A DNA stretch of 5,423 nt from Anaerolineae bacterium (GCA_020433785.1 JAGRCC010000722.1:1-5423), one strand, 5' to 3'. Positions 1 to 5,423 are shown, counted from the stretch's first letter. The notes: generated by a model not told the origin, from the sequence alone. Translations and numbers: made by a program.

Positions 1-253
1 TGTTATGAACCAAGCCAAACGCGGTCAGCTTTCCAATCGCTATCTTGAGCCTGATTTCACCATCGATGCGGTGCTGGTTGATCGGCTGTTGGGTTTGATC
101 GATGAGGCGGTTTGAGGTCAAGACCACACCCCGCTCATCAATCTCCCCTCCTAATGGGATTGAATCTGGCCCCCAGATGGTAAGCGGCTGGTAGTCGTAG
201 GCGCTGGTGGCGTTTTTTCTTGCGGTCTGTGTCCAGGTTGGGACGGTACTCAT
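1..253 (-). CDS. Possible alternative minus-strand ORF, cut by the left edge
   Basis: A minus-strand frame opens after an in-frame stop at 269-271 and can start at the ATG at 251-253. It stays open for 84 codons to the window edge. Its N-terminus reads MSTVPTWTQTARKN and continues with AYDYQPLTIWGP. The first residues resemble the start of another minus-strand ORF at 1892-2053 (YPTRTQTAKIN), and several of the base differences are synonymous. Against it: I see no clear Shine-Dalgarno upstream of the ATG, and half of it lies antisense to a plausible + strand gene tail. The two readings cannot both be normal genes. It could be a real gene start, a decayed copy or a shadow. Function unknown. Confidence 0.22.
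   Translation of the reverse strand, partial: MSTVPTWTQTARKNATSAYDYQPLTIWGPDSIPLGGEIDERGVVLTSNRLIDQTQQPINQHRIDGEIRLKIAIGKLTAFGLVHN
2..115 (+). CDS. C-terminal end of an unrecognised protein (gene enters from the left edge)
   Basis: An open frame runs from the window edge to a TGA at 113-115 and gives 37 residues, ending in the segment FTIDAVLVDRLLGLIDEAV. The tail has the alternating hydrophobic pattern of an amphipathic helix (VLVDRLLGLIDEAV), and the codon choice is natural and similar to the protease gene at the right. The start lies outside the window; the ATG at 5-7 is probably internal. I do not recognise the family, and 37 residues are too few to assign a function. No convincing terminator follows the stop. 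The reverse strand is also open across this stretch in the exactly codon-aligned antisense frame. That is common opposite real genes that avoid TTA, CTA and TCA codons, so the + reading is preferred but not certain. Confidence 0.45.
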   Translation, partial: VMNQAKRGQLSNRYLEPDFTIDAVLVDRLLGLIDEAV

Positions 254-552
254 ACATAATCCGACGTACTATTCTGGGTGCCAGACCTTATTAACCTGAA
301 TTCGATAAAAGGACTAAAAAGAAAGACACCTTTCAAATAGGTAGTAAACTGTCGGTGACTAAACCAAAACCCCCCAGAAAGGTATCACCCGTGAGTTTAC
401 TCGAAATATTCTTTACTGAGGTCAATTTTGAGCCAACAAAAAAAGCCCCACGCGCCAAACCCACAACCCGTAGAGCTTCTTTCTCCAACCAACTATCCAA
501 TTATCCAATTATCCAACCAACCAACCAACAAACAAACAAACAAACAAACTAC
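116..552. other. Intergenic region between the left partial gene and the minus-strand 228-aa gene
   Basis: No credible + strand gene lies here; open frames across the C/A-rich stretch are low-complexity and lack ribosome binding sites. The region holds a perfect 6-bp inverted repeat (ATCTGG, 3-nt loop, CCAGAT at 164-178) without a T-tract. It also holds an imperfect inverted pair around GACACCTTTC (about 325-335) and GAAAGGTATC (about 377-387). A minus-strand terminator sits at 438-478 and tetranucleotide microsatellites at 496-560. The stretch 254-437 shows nothing else I can support. Confidence 0.5.
438..478 (-). terminator. Rho-independent terminator of the 228-aa minus-strand gene
   Basis: Read on the minus strand, AAGCTCTAC (478-470) can pair with GTGGGGCTT (451-443) over 9 base pairs, two of them G-U wobbles. 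The loop is 18 nt. The stem is followed directly by an uninterrupted T-tract (7 Ts including the last two stem bases' continuation, down to 438). It lies about 75 bases past the stop of the minus-strand gene, the expected place for its transcript end. The wobble pairs become A-C mismatches on the other strand, and no T-tract follows there, so it is directional: it serves leftward transcription only. Confidence 0.55.
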
Positions 553-560
553 CTACCTAC
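496..560. repeat. Compound microsatellite: TCCAATTA x2, CCAA x4, CAAA x5, CTAC x3
   Basis: Two copies of an 8-bp unit TCCAATTA (496-511) lead into four CCAA units (513-528), five CAAA units (529-548) and three CTAC units (549-560). All have a period of four or eight, so slippage changes length in steps of 4. The right end overlaps the last codons and the TAG stop of the minus-strand gene (553-555). The rest lies in its 3' untranslated region before the terminator. Confidence 0.85.
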
Positions 561-1239
561 CCAACAAACTACCCTCCGACTCCCCCTTGGCTAACTCCGC
601 CGCCCGTTGGGCGCAGCGCAGCCATTGGAGTAGCGCCTTAAAAGCCGCGTCCCGCTCCTTGCGGCGCTGCATGACCGTGGCCTTGGCCCGCTCCTGACGA
701 TGATTAGCTTGGACCAATGCCTCTACGTTAGACGCGCCTTGAGCCAATGTCTCTGCCGGAAAGCCGTTAGCCGCCAAAATCGAAGCAATCTGCGTATTCG
801 TCTGGGCCGCCTCATACAAATGGCGCTGCCAGGCCACTATGATATCAAACTTAGCCGACTGACGCGGTTTGGCAATCTGGCTGGTACCGTTGCCATCCTT
901 GCGCTTACCATGCAGCCCCAACTGACCCAACCACTCCATATTGCCCTGAAACAATGTCTCGCACGTTTTGGCTAGCATCCGACTATGTTTCCAAATCTGA
1001 TCCCGTTGGCGCTCATACGTATTGGTCGCCCCCAGCTTGGCCGCATCGGCTTTCTCTGTCATGCTGCCTGCCGTCTTGGCCGCCGCCAGCAAAGTCTCGC
1101 CGTAAGCCCAACTCTCTTCATTATAGCCCCTGTCTCGCATCATCTCCGCAAAGTAGGGGTTGTAGCGAGCGTCGTGCAACAACCGCTCCGTTTCGCCCAC
1201 AATCTTTATCTGATCTTGGGTCATACCACCGGTTCTCAT
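553..1239 (-). CDS. Hypothetical helical protein, 228 aa, with internal two-fold repeat
   Basis: I do not recognise the family. The ATG at 1237-1239 is chosen because AGGAG (1246-1250 on the minus strand) lies 6 bases upstream; the longer frame from 1302 has no Shine-Dalgarno and an unconvincing N-terminus. The protein has no signal peptide or membrane segment, so it is probably cytoplasmic. It is rich in Ala, Gln, Glu, Lys and Arg and looks almost entirely helical, possibly a helical bundle. Residues about 27-98 and 148-219 appear to be diverged copies: both carry a G-Y/F dipeptide (38-39, 159-160), then a Gly nine residues on (47, 168), an Ala/Leu-rich helix, and an R-D motif (RQRD 77-80, KERD 194-197) leading into another helix. 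Between them is a basic, glycine-containing linker (about 110-130, GKRKDGNGTSQ). It stands alone as a leftward unit with its own terminator, divergent from the protease. A structural or binding role is possible, but nothing shows an activity. Confidence 0.8.
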   Translation of the reverse strand: MRTGGMTQDQIKIVGETERLLHDARYNPYFAEMMRDRGYNEESWAYGETLLAAAKTAGSMTEKADAAKLGATNTYERQRDQIWKHSRMLAKTCETLFQGNMEWLGQLGLHGKRKDGNGTSQIAKPRQSAKFDIIVAWQRHLYEAAQTNTQIASILAANGFPAETLAQGASNVEALVQANHRQERAKATVMQRRKERDAAFKALLQWLRCAQRAAELAKGESEGSLLGR

Positions 1240-1245
1240 AACTTG

Positions 1246-1250
1246 CTCCT
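1246..1250 (-). promoter_or_regulatory. Ribosome binding site that sets the start of the 228-aa gene
   Basis: The minus strand reads AAAGGAGCAAGTT immediately before the ATG at 1239. The AGGAG core is six bases from the start codon. This decides for the internal Met over the upstream in-frame ATG at 1302, which is preceded by CTCTGTGG with no such motif. Confidence 0.7.
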
Positions 1251-1335
1251 TTAGAATAGTTTTTCTGGAAGATATATTTGAAGTGGACGTTTCCGGAGTC
1301 ATCCACAGAGTAACCTTGATGTTTACAGCTTTTTA

Positions 1336-1364
1336 TCACCATTAAGCTTAATCCTCATTGGTGA
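1336..1364. repeat. Inverted repeat enclosing a 10-bp palindrome
   Basis: TCACCA (1336-1341) and TGGTGA (1359-1364) are perfect 6-bp inverted arms around a 17-base centre. The centre begins with the perfect palindrome TTAAGCTTAA (1342-1351). It lies about 100 bases upstream of the minus-strand gene start, between that gene and the tandem array. It could be an operator or a hairpin in the leader, but only the symmetry is visible. Confidence 0.4.
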
Positions 1365-1400
1365 GCAAATGTTCCCCTCAAACTTGATTTTGTTCTCCAA

Positions 1401-1660
1401 AATTTGAAGACTTAGCGCCGTGTTTGAAGACTTAGCGCAGTGTTTGAAGACTTAGCGCAATGTTTGAAGACTTAACTCAGTGTTTGAAGACTTAGCGCAG
1501 TGTTTGAAGACTTAACTCAGTGTTTGAAGACTTAACTCAGTGTTTGAAGACTTAGCGCAGTGTTTGAAGACTTAGCACAGTGTTTGAAGACTTAGCGCAG
1601 TGTTTGAAGACTTAGCACAGTGTTTGAAGACTTAACTCAATGTTTGAAAACTTAAAATTT
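1401..1660. repeat. 13-unit tandem array of a 20-bp repeat
   Basis: Thirteen contiguous units with an exact period of 20 start at 1401, 1421 and so on to 1641. The consensus is TGTTTGAAGACTTAGCGCAG. The first 14 bases (TGTTTGAAGACTTA) are identical in the eleven internal units. The last six vary among GCGCAG, ACTCAG, GCACAG and single-base variants. The first unit (starts AATTTG) and the last (TGTTTGAAAACTTAAAATTT) are degenerate, as expected at the edges of an expanded array. It is not coding: the period is not a multiple of three, and TAG/TAA on the + strand and TAA on the minus strand recur in every frame. Dense arrays of this unit size can be iterons or other protein-binding arrays, or passive minisatellites; no replication gene is nearby to support an origin. 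Confidence 0.95.
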
Positions 1661-1891
1661 TTTCGGATTCTATAAAAATTTCTCCGCTGATGGTTTTGAG
1701 ATGGCGTACACAGCGTCGTTGCTAACCATATTAAAGATAACATAAAACTTTCCCGGAGAATAGAGCCAAAAGTACCGAAATTCATGTGACGAAAGTACTT
1801 TTTTTCTTGCCCGGTTGTCCCTTTTCAAAGCAGTCGGTAGCAGATAGCCGGTTAGTCGGTGGTTTTATTCGCAAAAATTCAGGCAGTTTGG

Positions 1892-2053
1892 TCAAAGTAA
1901 TGCAGTTAAGTTAATAATTTTGATCCCTGCTGATGCCGTGCTTGGGGCAACCGATACGGCCACGGTTACCGTCACCTCTAAACCAGCTTCTAAACAATTT
2001 ATTTTTGCGGTTTGTGTCCTAGTTGGGTATGATATCCTTGCTTCATTTGACAT
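1892..2053 (-). CDS. Doubtful small ORF, 53 aa, unknown function (possibly a gene remnant)
   Basis: The frame starts at ATG 2051-2053 with AGGAGG ten bases upstream and ends at 1892. Residues 9-19 read YPTRTQTAKIN, resembling residues 4-14 of the minus-strand frame at the left edge (VPTWTQTARKN). The middle is a monotonous Val/Thr/Ala stretch (VTVTVAVSVA) and the C-terminus is short and hydrophobic. An antisense frame (1920-2174, +) is also open, but its proline- and leucine-rich end and lack of a ribosome binding site make it less likely. This could be a small gene, the 5' remnant of a larger decayed gene, or a chance ORF. Confidence 0.28.
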   Translation of the reverse strand: MSNEARISYPTRTQTAKINCLEAGLEVTVTVAVSVAPSTASAGIKIINLTALL

Positions 2054-2068
2054 TCCTCTAATCCCTCC

Positions 2069-2119
2069 TTGCACTCCCCTCTATTCTGGTTCAAAATTGC
2101 CACTCATTGCACTCCCCTC
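2069..2119. repeat. 13-bp direct repeat, TTGCACTCCCCTC, two copies
   Basis: Perfect copies lie at 2069-2081 and 2107-2119, 38 bases apart start to start. They sit just upstream of the small minus-strand ORF and about 100-150 bases before the protease start. The spacing is close to a whole number of helical turns less a fraction, so a shared-face binding site is not obvious. Function unknown. Confidence 0.6.
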
Positions 2120-2145
2120 ACCACCTATTTTACCCGTTAAAAATA

Positions 2146-2175
2146 TTAAAATCCGTTCTGTGCTAAACTTATAAG
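2146..2175 (+). promoter_or_regulatory. Candidate promoter of the protease gene
   Basis: TATAAG (2170-2175) matches five of six bases of the sigma-70 -10 box. TTAAAA (2146-2151), 18 bases upstream, matches four of six of the -35 box. Transcription would start near 2182 and give a leader of roughly 34 bases containing the ribosome binding site. AT-rich spacers give such matches by chance, and the sigma preference of this organism is unknown. Confidence 0.3.
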
Positions 2176-2203
2176 CAGGACATTCCGGAAAGCTTGTAAC
2201 TTT

Positions 2204-2208
2204 AGGAG
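2204..2208 (+). promoter_or_regulatory. Ribosome binding site of the protease gene
   Basis: AGGAG lies seven bases before the ATG at 2216-2218. Together with the signal peptide that follows directly, it fixes the start of the secreted protease. Confidence 0.75.
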
Positions 2209-2215
2209 TGATATT

Positions 2216-5200
2216 ATGACGTCAGCCCATAAAAATCGGTTACGACTGATCATAAGTCTATCAATTGTTAGTTTGATATTTATTCTTACGTTATCTGATA
2301 AGGCCAACGCTACTTCCCTCTTCCCCCCCGTACACGATCATAGCCAGCCTTCTATTTTACCCCCTCAGCAAGAGGACTCGCTGGCCAAGATTGAACCCTC
2401 GCTTCTAGCGGACGTAAATACAAATAGTCAAACCGAATTTTTTGTCTGGTTGGCCGATAAGGCCGATCTCAGCCCGGCCAGTGCGTTGACCACCAAGGCG
2501 GAAAAGGGGGAGTTTGTCTTTAATACCCTACGCCAAACCGCTGAACGCAGCCAGAAATCGCTGCGTGACACGCTCGACCGGCAGGGGTTGCGCTATAAAC
2601 CGTTTTATATCGCTAACAAGATTCTGGTGTCTCAGGGCAGCCGGAATACGTTACTCAATTTAGCTGCTCGCTCGGATGTGGTCCGCATTACGGCCAATCA
2701 TCACTACCAGCTTGATAAACCGAGAGTCAGCCGGACACCAGCCCCCCATGCGCTGGCCATCGAACCGAATCTGAATTTTGTCAGAGCCGATGAGGTCTGG
2801 GCCTTAGGGTATGAGGGCCAGGGCATCGTGCTGGCCGGCAACGATACGGGCTTGGATTGGGACCACCCCGCTTTGATTAACCAATACCGGGGTTGGAACG
2901 GCGTGACCGCCAATCATAACTACAACTGGTGGGATGCGACGGGAACTTACCCTATCGCCCCTGACGACGGTTATGGACACGGTACCCACACTACCGGCAC
3001 AATGGTCGGGAGCGATGGCCAAGCCAATCAGATTGGTATGGCCCCGGGCAGCCAAACTGTCCATTGTAAGAATCTGGATGACTTGGGTGGCGGCAGCGAT
3101 GCTACCATCATCGAATGTTTTGAATGGGACCTAGCTCCGTGGGACCTGACTGGCGCAAATCCGCGGCCGGATCTGGCCCCCGATGCTATCAACAATTCGT
3201 GGGGATATTTTGGCGGTGGTTATCCTGCCTTTGAAGATGAGATTGCGGCCTTGCAAGCCGCCGGGATTTTGGTCGAGGTCTCGGCCGGCAACGCGGGCCC
3301 TGACTGCCAAACTTTGAGTTCACCCGGTGATTACCGTCAAGTTTTGACCACCGGCTCGGTAAATTATGGCGACGGTAGGCTACCCGGTACATTAACCGGT
3401 TTCAGCAGCCGCGGCCAATCCTCTCTTTATCCTGATGACCTGATCCCTGACTTGATGGCCCCTGGTGAGAATATTCGCTCCAGCGTACCCGGCGGCGGGT
3501 ATGAAGGGGGATGGAGTGGCACCAGCATGGCCGGCCCTCATGTCACCGGCCTGGTTGGTCTGCTCTGGTCGGCTAATCCGGCCCTGCGAGGCTTAGTGGC
3601 TGACACGATACAGCTTATCCAACAAACCGCCGTGCCGCTCACGGACCAAACCGGTTCAAACTGTGGCGGTGACTACACCATTGGCCCCAATAACGATTGG
3701 GGATATGGGACCATCGATGCCTTCGCTGCCGTACAGCAGGCACTCCTCTATGGGGGGAGCGGCACCTTGGCCGGGACCATTAATGATGCACAGACTCAAG
3801 CGCCTATCACTGGGGCTACCGTTCAAGCAACCCTCAGTCCAACCCTAACCTGGCGAACCGCCAGCGACACGACGGGTCACTATGCCCTGCAAGTGTATAG
3901 CGGAACCCACACAGTCGATGTTGCCCAATACGGCTACCTGCCGGCTCAGGTGACAAATGTGGCGGTTATATCCGGGACAACCACCACGCTGAACATCAAT
4001 CTGGAACCGGCCAACAGCTATACCGTCAGCGGCTATGTGACCGATGCAGTGGCCGGTTGGCCGCTCGCTGCGGTGATCGACATCGAGAATTACCCAGGCC
4101 AGCCGCTGCAAAATGACCCAGTCACCGGCTTTTATAGTGTTACCCTGGCTGCCGGAACCGATTATATTTTTAATGTTCAGGCTGAAGCAACTGGCTATGT
4201 CTCGCTCAGCCGTAGTGTTGGGCCGTTAACTGGCGATCAAAGTGAGGATTTTGGCTTGACCGCCGATTTGGTCGCTTGTAACGCGCCCGGCTATACCCCA
4301 ACGTATCAATTCTTCGACAACTTCGAAGCGGGTCTTAGCCAGTGGGGGACGACCGGGTTTTGGCATAGAGAATCTGACACAGCCACCTGTGGCACTCAAG
4401 TTGCCCCTTTTCCTAGCCCCAGTCATGCCGTTTACTATGGAAATAGTAGCTGTAATTATGAAAGCACCCGCAGTGTTGAGGGCGCTCTAACTTTAGCCGC
4501 CCCAATTTCTCTGCCAACGTCTGGTCCCGCCGTTCTGTCTTTCTCTAGTTATGAACAAACTGAGTGTGGCGGCGATTGTGATTGGGATAACCGTTATATC
4601 GAAATTTCTACCGACAATGGGGATACCTGGGAACCATTGGGTGAAGGTGATACCGAAGGCGTTTGGTACAAAAAAACATTTGATTTAACCCCATATTTGG
4701 GTAGCGATGTATTAACACGCTTTCATTTTGATAGTGTTGATGGGTTCAATGATGGCTATTTTGGCTGGCTGGTCGATGATGTCGGTATTCAGACCGGCTG
4801 TGTTTCTCAGCCGAGTAGTTTTGTATATGGCTATGTCATCGATGCCAATACGGATCTCCCGTTAAGTGGCGCGACAGTTACGGTTGACGGTAACTCCGAC
4901 GTAATGACCGACGATAGCGGCTTCTACCGACTTCTTGTTCCGGTTGGAACTCATACAATGACAGCCACTACGACCGGCGGTTACGGACTTCAAACGCAAA
5001 CGGTGACCGTAAATCAGGATGACTCGCTTCAGCAAGATTTTCAATTGCCCGCCGGCTTCCTGGCCGAACTTCCGGCGAACCTGGCAGCCACCCTGGAATT
5101 CGGCGAGACCCAGACAGTAACGTTGCCGCTGACCAATAACGGGGGGCTGGCAACCAACTTTATGCTACGGAAGTTTGATAGAGGGCTAGCGCCCCTCGAG

Positions 5201-5423
5201 CTATCGTTAGACTCGGCCAGCCTGCTTGTGGCCGGGCACTCCTACCTCCATCAAGAAGAAAAGAACACTAAGATTGAACCATCCCATCAGGCTGCGCTCA
5301 ACCCGTCCAGCAGTAATCCCGATCCATTTGGCTACATCTCCACCGACTCCAATGATGGGTCCGGGCCGATCTATAACTGGATTGAAATCGCGCCGCCGGC
5401 GGGAGGGACCGGGACAGAAATTA
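2216..5423 (+). CDS. Secreted S8 (subtilisin) serine protease, bacillopeptidase F-like, multi-domain; 3' end cut by window
   Basis: An extracellular endopeptidase; 1069 codons are visible and no stop is reached. A signal peptide covers residues 1-32 (basic start, hydrophobic 11-27, likely cut after ANA). An I9-like propeptide spans about 72-165, probably a chaperone removed by autocleavage. The S8 domain spans about 190-512 with Asp210 (AGNDTG), His255 (GHGTHTTGTMVG), oxyanion Asn359 (SAGNAGP) and Ser437 (GTSMAGPHV), so the enzyme should be active. The NWWDA, IGMAPG, NNSWG and IRSSVPGG segments match the bacillopeptidase F (Bpr) subgroup. Cys364 and Cys483 sit where related enzymes may form a disulfide. 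C-terminal modules follow: carboxypeptidase-regulatory-like domains at about 516-600, 602-687 and 869-947; a MAM/immune-inhibitor-A-like jelly roll at about 696-862 (FEAG, GWLVDDV); and an Ig-like segment from about 949. These probably bind substrate or the cell surface. The gene is transcribed rightward from its own start, divergent from the 228-aa gene. Confidence 0.95.
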   Translation, partial: MTSAHKNRLRLIISLSIVSLIFILTLSDKANATSLFPPVHDHSQPSILPPQQEDSLAKIEPSLLADVNTNSQTEFFVWLADKADLSPASALTTKAEKGEFVFNTLRQTAERSQKSLRDTLDRQGLRYKPFYIANKILVSQGSRNTLLNLAARSDVVRITANHHYQLDKPRVSRTPAPHALAIEPNLNFVRADEVWALGYEGQGIVLAGNDTGLDWDHPALINQYRGWNGVTANHNYNWWDATGTYPIAPDDGYGHGTHTTGTMVGSDGQANQIGMAPGSQTVHCKNLDDLGGGSDATIIECFEWDLAPWDLTGANPRPDLAPDAINNSWGYFGGGYPAFEDEIAALQAAGILVEVSAGNAGPDCQTLSSPGDYRQVLTTGSVNYGDGRLPGTLTGFSSRGQSSLYPDDLIPDLMAPGENIRSSVPGGGYEGGWSGTSMAGPHVTGLVGLLWSANPALRGLVADTIQLIQQTAVPLTDQTGSNCGGDYTIGPNNDWGYGTIDAFAAVQQALLYGGSGTLAGTINDAQTQAPITGATVQATLSPTLTWRTASDTTGHYALQVYSGTHTVDVAQYGYLPAQVTNVAVISGTTTTLNINLEPANSYTVSGYVTDAVAGWPLAAVIDIENYPGQPLQNDPVTGFYSVTLAAGTDYIFNVQAEATGYVSLSRSVGPLTGDQSEDFGLTADLVACNAPGYTPTYQFFDNFEAGLSQWGTTGFWHRESDTATCGTQVAPFPSPSHAVYYGNSSCNYESTRSVEGALTLAAPISLPTSGPAVLSFSSYEQTECGGDCDWDNRYIEISTDNGDTWEPLGEGDTEGVWYKKTFDLTPYLGSDVLTRFHFDSVDGFNDGYFGWLVDDVGIQTGCVSQPSSFVYGYVIDANTDLPLSGATVTVDGNSDVMTDDSGFYRLLVPVGTHTMTATTTGGYGLQTQTVTVNQDDSLQQDFQLPAGFLAELPANLAATLEFGETQTVTLPLTNNGGLATNFMLRKFDRGLAPLELSLDSASLLVAGHSYLHQEEKNTKIEPSHQAALNPSSSNPDPFGYISTDSNDGSGPIYNWIEIAPPAGGTGTEI

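Larger units (their letters stand above)
1240..2215. other. Long divergent intergenic region carrying repeats
   Basis: About 976 bases separate the starts of two divergent genes, visibly richer in A/T than the protease gene. In order it holds: the ribosome binding site of the minus-strand gene; a hairpin with an inner palindrome (1336-1364); the 20-bp tandem array (1401-1660); a stretch of about 230 bases (1661-1891) with no supported gene, with AAAGTAC repeated at 1769-1775 and 1792-1798, the second inside the palindrome AAAGTACTTT; a doubtful small minus-strand ORF (1892-2053); a 13-bp direct repeat (2069-2081, 2107-2119); and the promoter and ribosome binding site region of the protease. 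No tRNA or other structured RNA gene was recognised. Confidence 0.6.

Noticed and set aside
164..178. Terminator of the left partial gene (ATCTGG-CCC-CCAGAT hairpin)
   Set aside because: The stem is only 6 bp with a 3-base loop and is followed by GGTAAG, not a T-tract.
496..560. Phase-variation switch for the 228-aa gene
   Set aside because: The minus-strand frame meets TAG within the first GGTAGGTAG of the tract whatever the number of later units, so slippage would not change the protein appreciably, and the repeats are at the 3' end.
355..697. Plus-strand ORFs across the C/A-rich tract
   Set aside because: Low-complexity products (runs of Thr, Asn, Gln, Pro) created by the microsatellite, no ribosome binding site, and antisense to the terminator and 3' end of the real gene.
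1240..1302. 21-residue N-terminal extension of the 228-aa protein from the ATG at 1302
   Set aside because: No Shine-Dalgarno precedes that ATG, while a strong AGGAG stands six bases before the ATG at 1239.
1401..1660. CRISPR array
   Set aside because: The units are contiguous at exactly 20 bp with no 25-40 bp unique spacers between repeats, and no cas gene is present.
1401..1660. Plasmid replication origin (iterons)
   Set aside because: Unit size and number would fit, but no Rep-like gene, DnaA box cluster or partition gene is visible; kept only as one possible reading.
1769..1801. AAAGTAC repeated twice, second copy within palindrome AAAGTACTTT
   Set aside because: A 7-bp repeat in AT-rich DNA is easily chance; noted in the intergenic entry but not claimed as an operator.
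1920..2174. 84-codon plus-strand ORF before the protease
   Set aside because: No ribosome binding site, composition drifts to proline/leucine-rich, and it runs over the likely promoter of the protease; judged a chance ORF.
2704..5153. Several minus-strand and one plus-strand ORFs of 60-88 codons inside the protease gene
   Set aside because: They lie in other frames of a gene with a complete catalytic signature and have no recognisable products; they are shadows.

Overview
The window looks like part of a bacterial chromosome, probably from a free-living environmental bacterium. The large multi-domain secreted protease resembles S8 proteases I associate with Chloroflexota (Anaerolineae-like lineages): a bacillopeptidase F-type catalytic domain followed by carboxypeptidase-regulatory-like and GWxxDDV jelly-roll domains. 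The phylum assignment is an inference from domain style; no rRNA or marker gene is present to confirm it.

Layout. (1) Bases 2-115 hold the last 37 codons of a gene entering from the left on the + strand, product not recognised. A competing, less favoured minus-strand reading frame covers 1-253. (2) Bases 116-552 are non-coding or ambiguous. They contain a good rho-independent terminator read on the minus strand (438-478) and a run of tetranucleotide microsatellites (496-560). (3) Bases 553-1239, minus strand, encode a 228-residue, strongly helical protein of unknown function with a strong ribosome binding site and an apparent internal two-fold repeat. (4) Bases 1240-2215 form a long, AT-richer spacer. 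It holds a 13-unit, 20-bp tandem repeat array (1401-1660), small inverted and direct repeats, and a possible 53-codon minus-strand ORF (1892-2053). The start of that ORF resembles the start of the minus-strand frame at the left edge. (5) From 2216 to the right edge runs one large + strand gene, cut by the window after 1069 codons. It encodes a secreted S8 serine protease with signal peptide, propeptide, complete catalytic set and at least five C-terminal beta-rich modules.

The genes do not form an operon. The 228-residue gene and the protease are divergently transcribed from the repeat-bearing spacer, so the tandem array lies between two divergent transcription units. The protease should be exported, self-processed and act outside the cell on protein substrates. 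The most unusual non-coding element is the 20-bp array. The most unusual protein is the unrecognised duplicated helical protein beside it. Nothing here proves a new multi-gene system.
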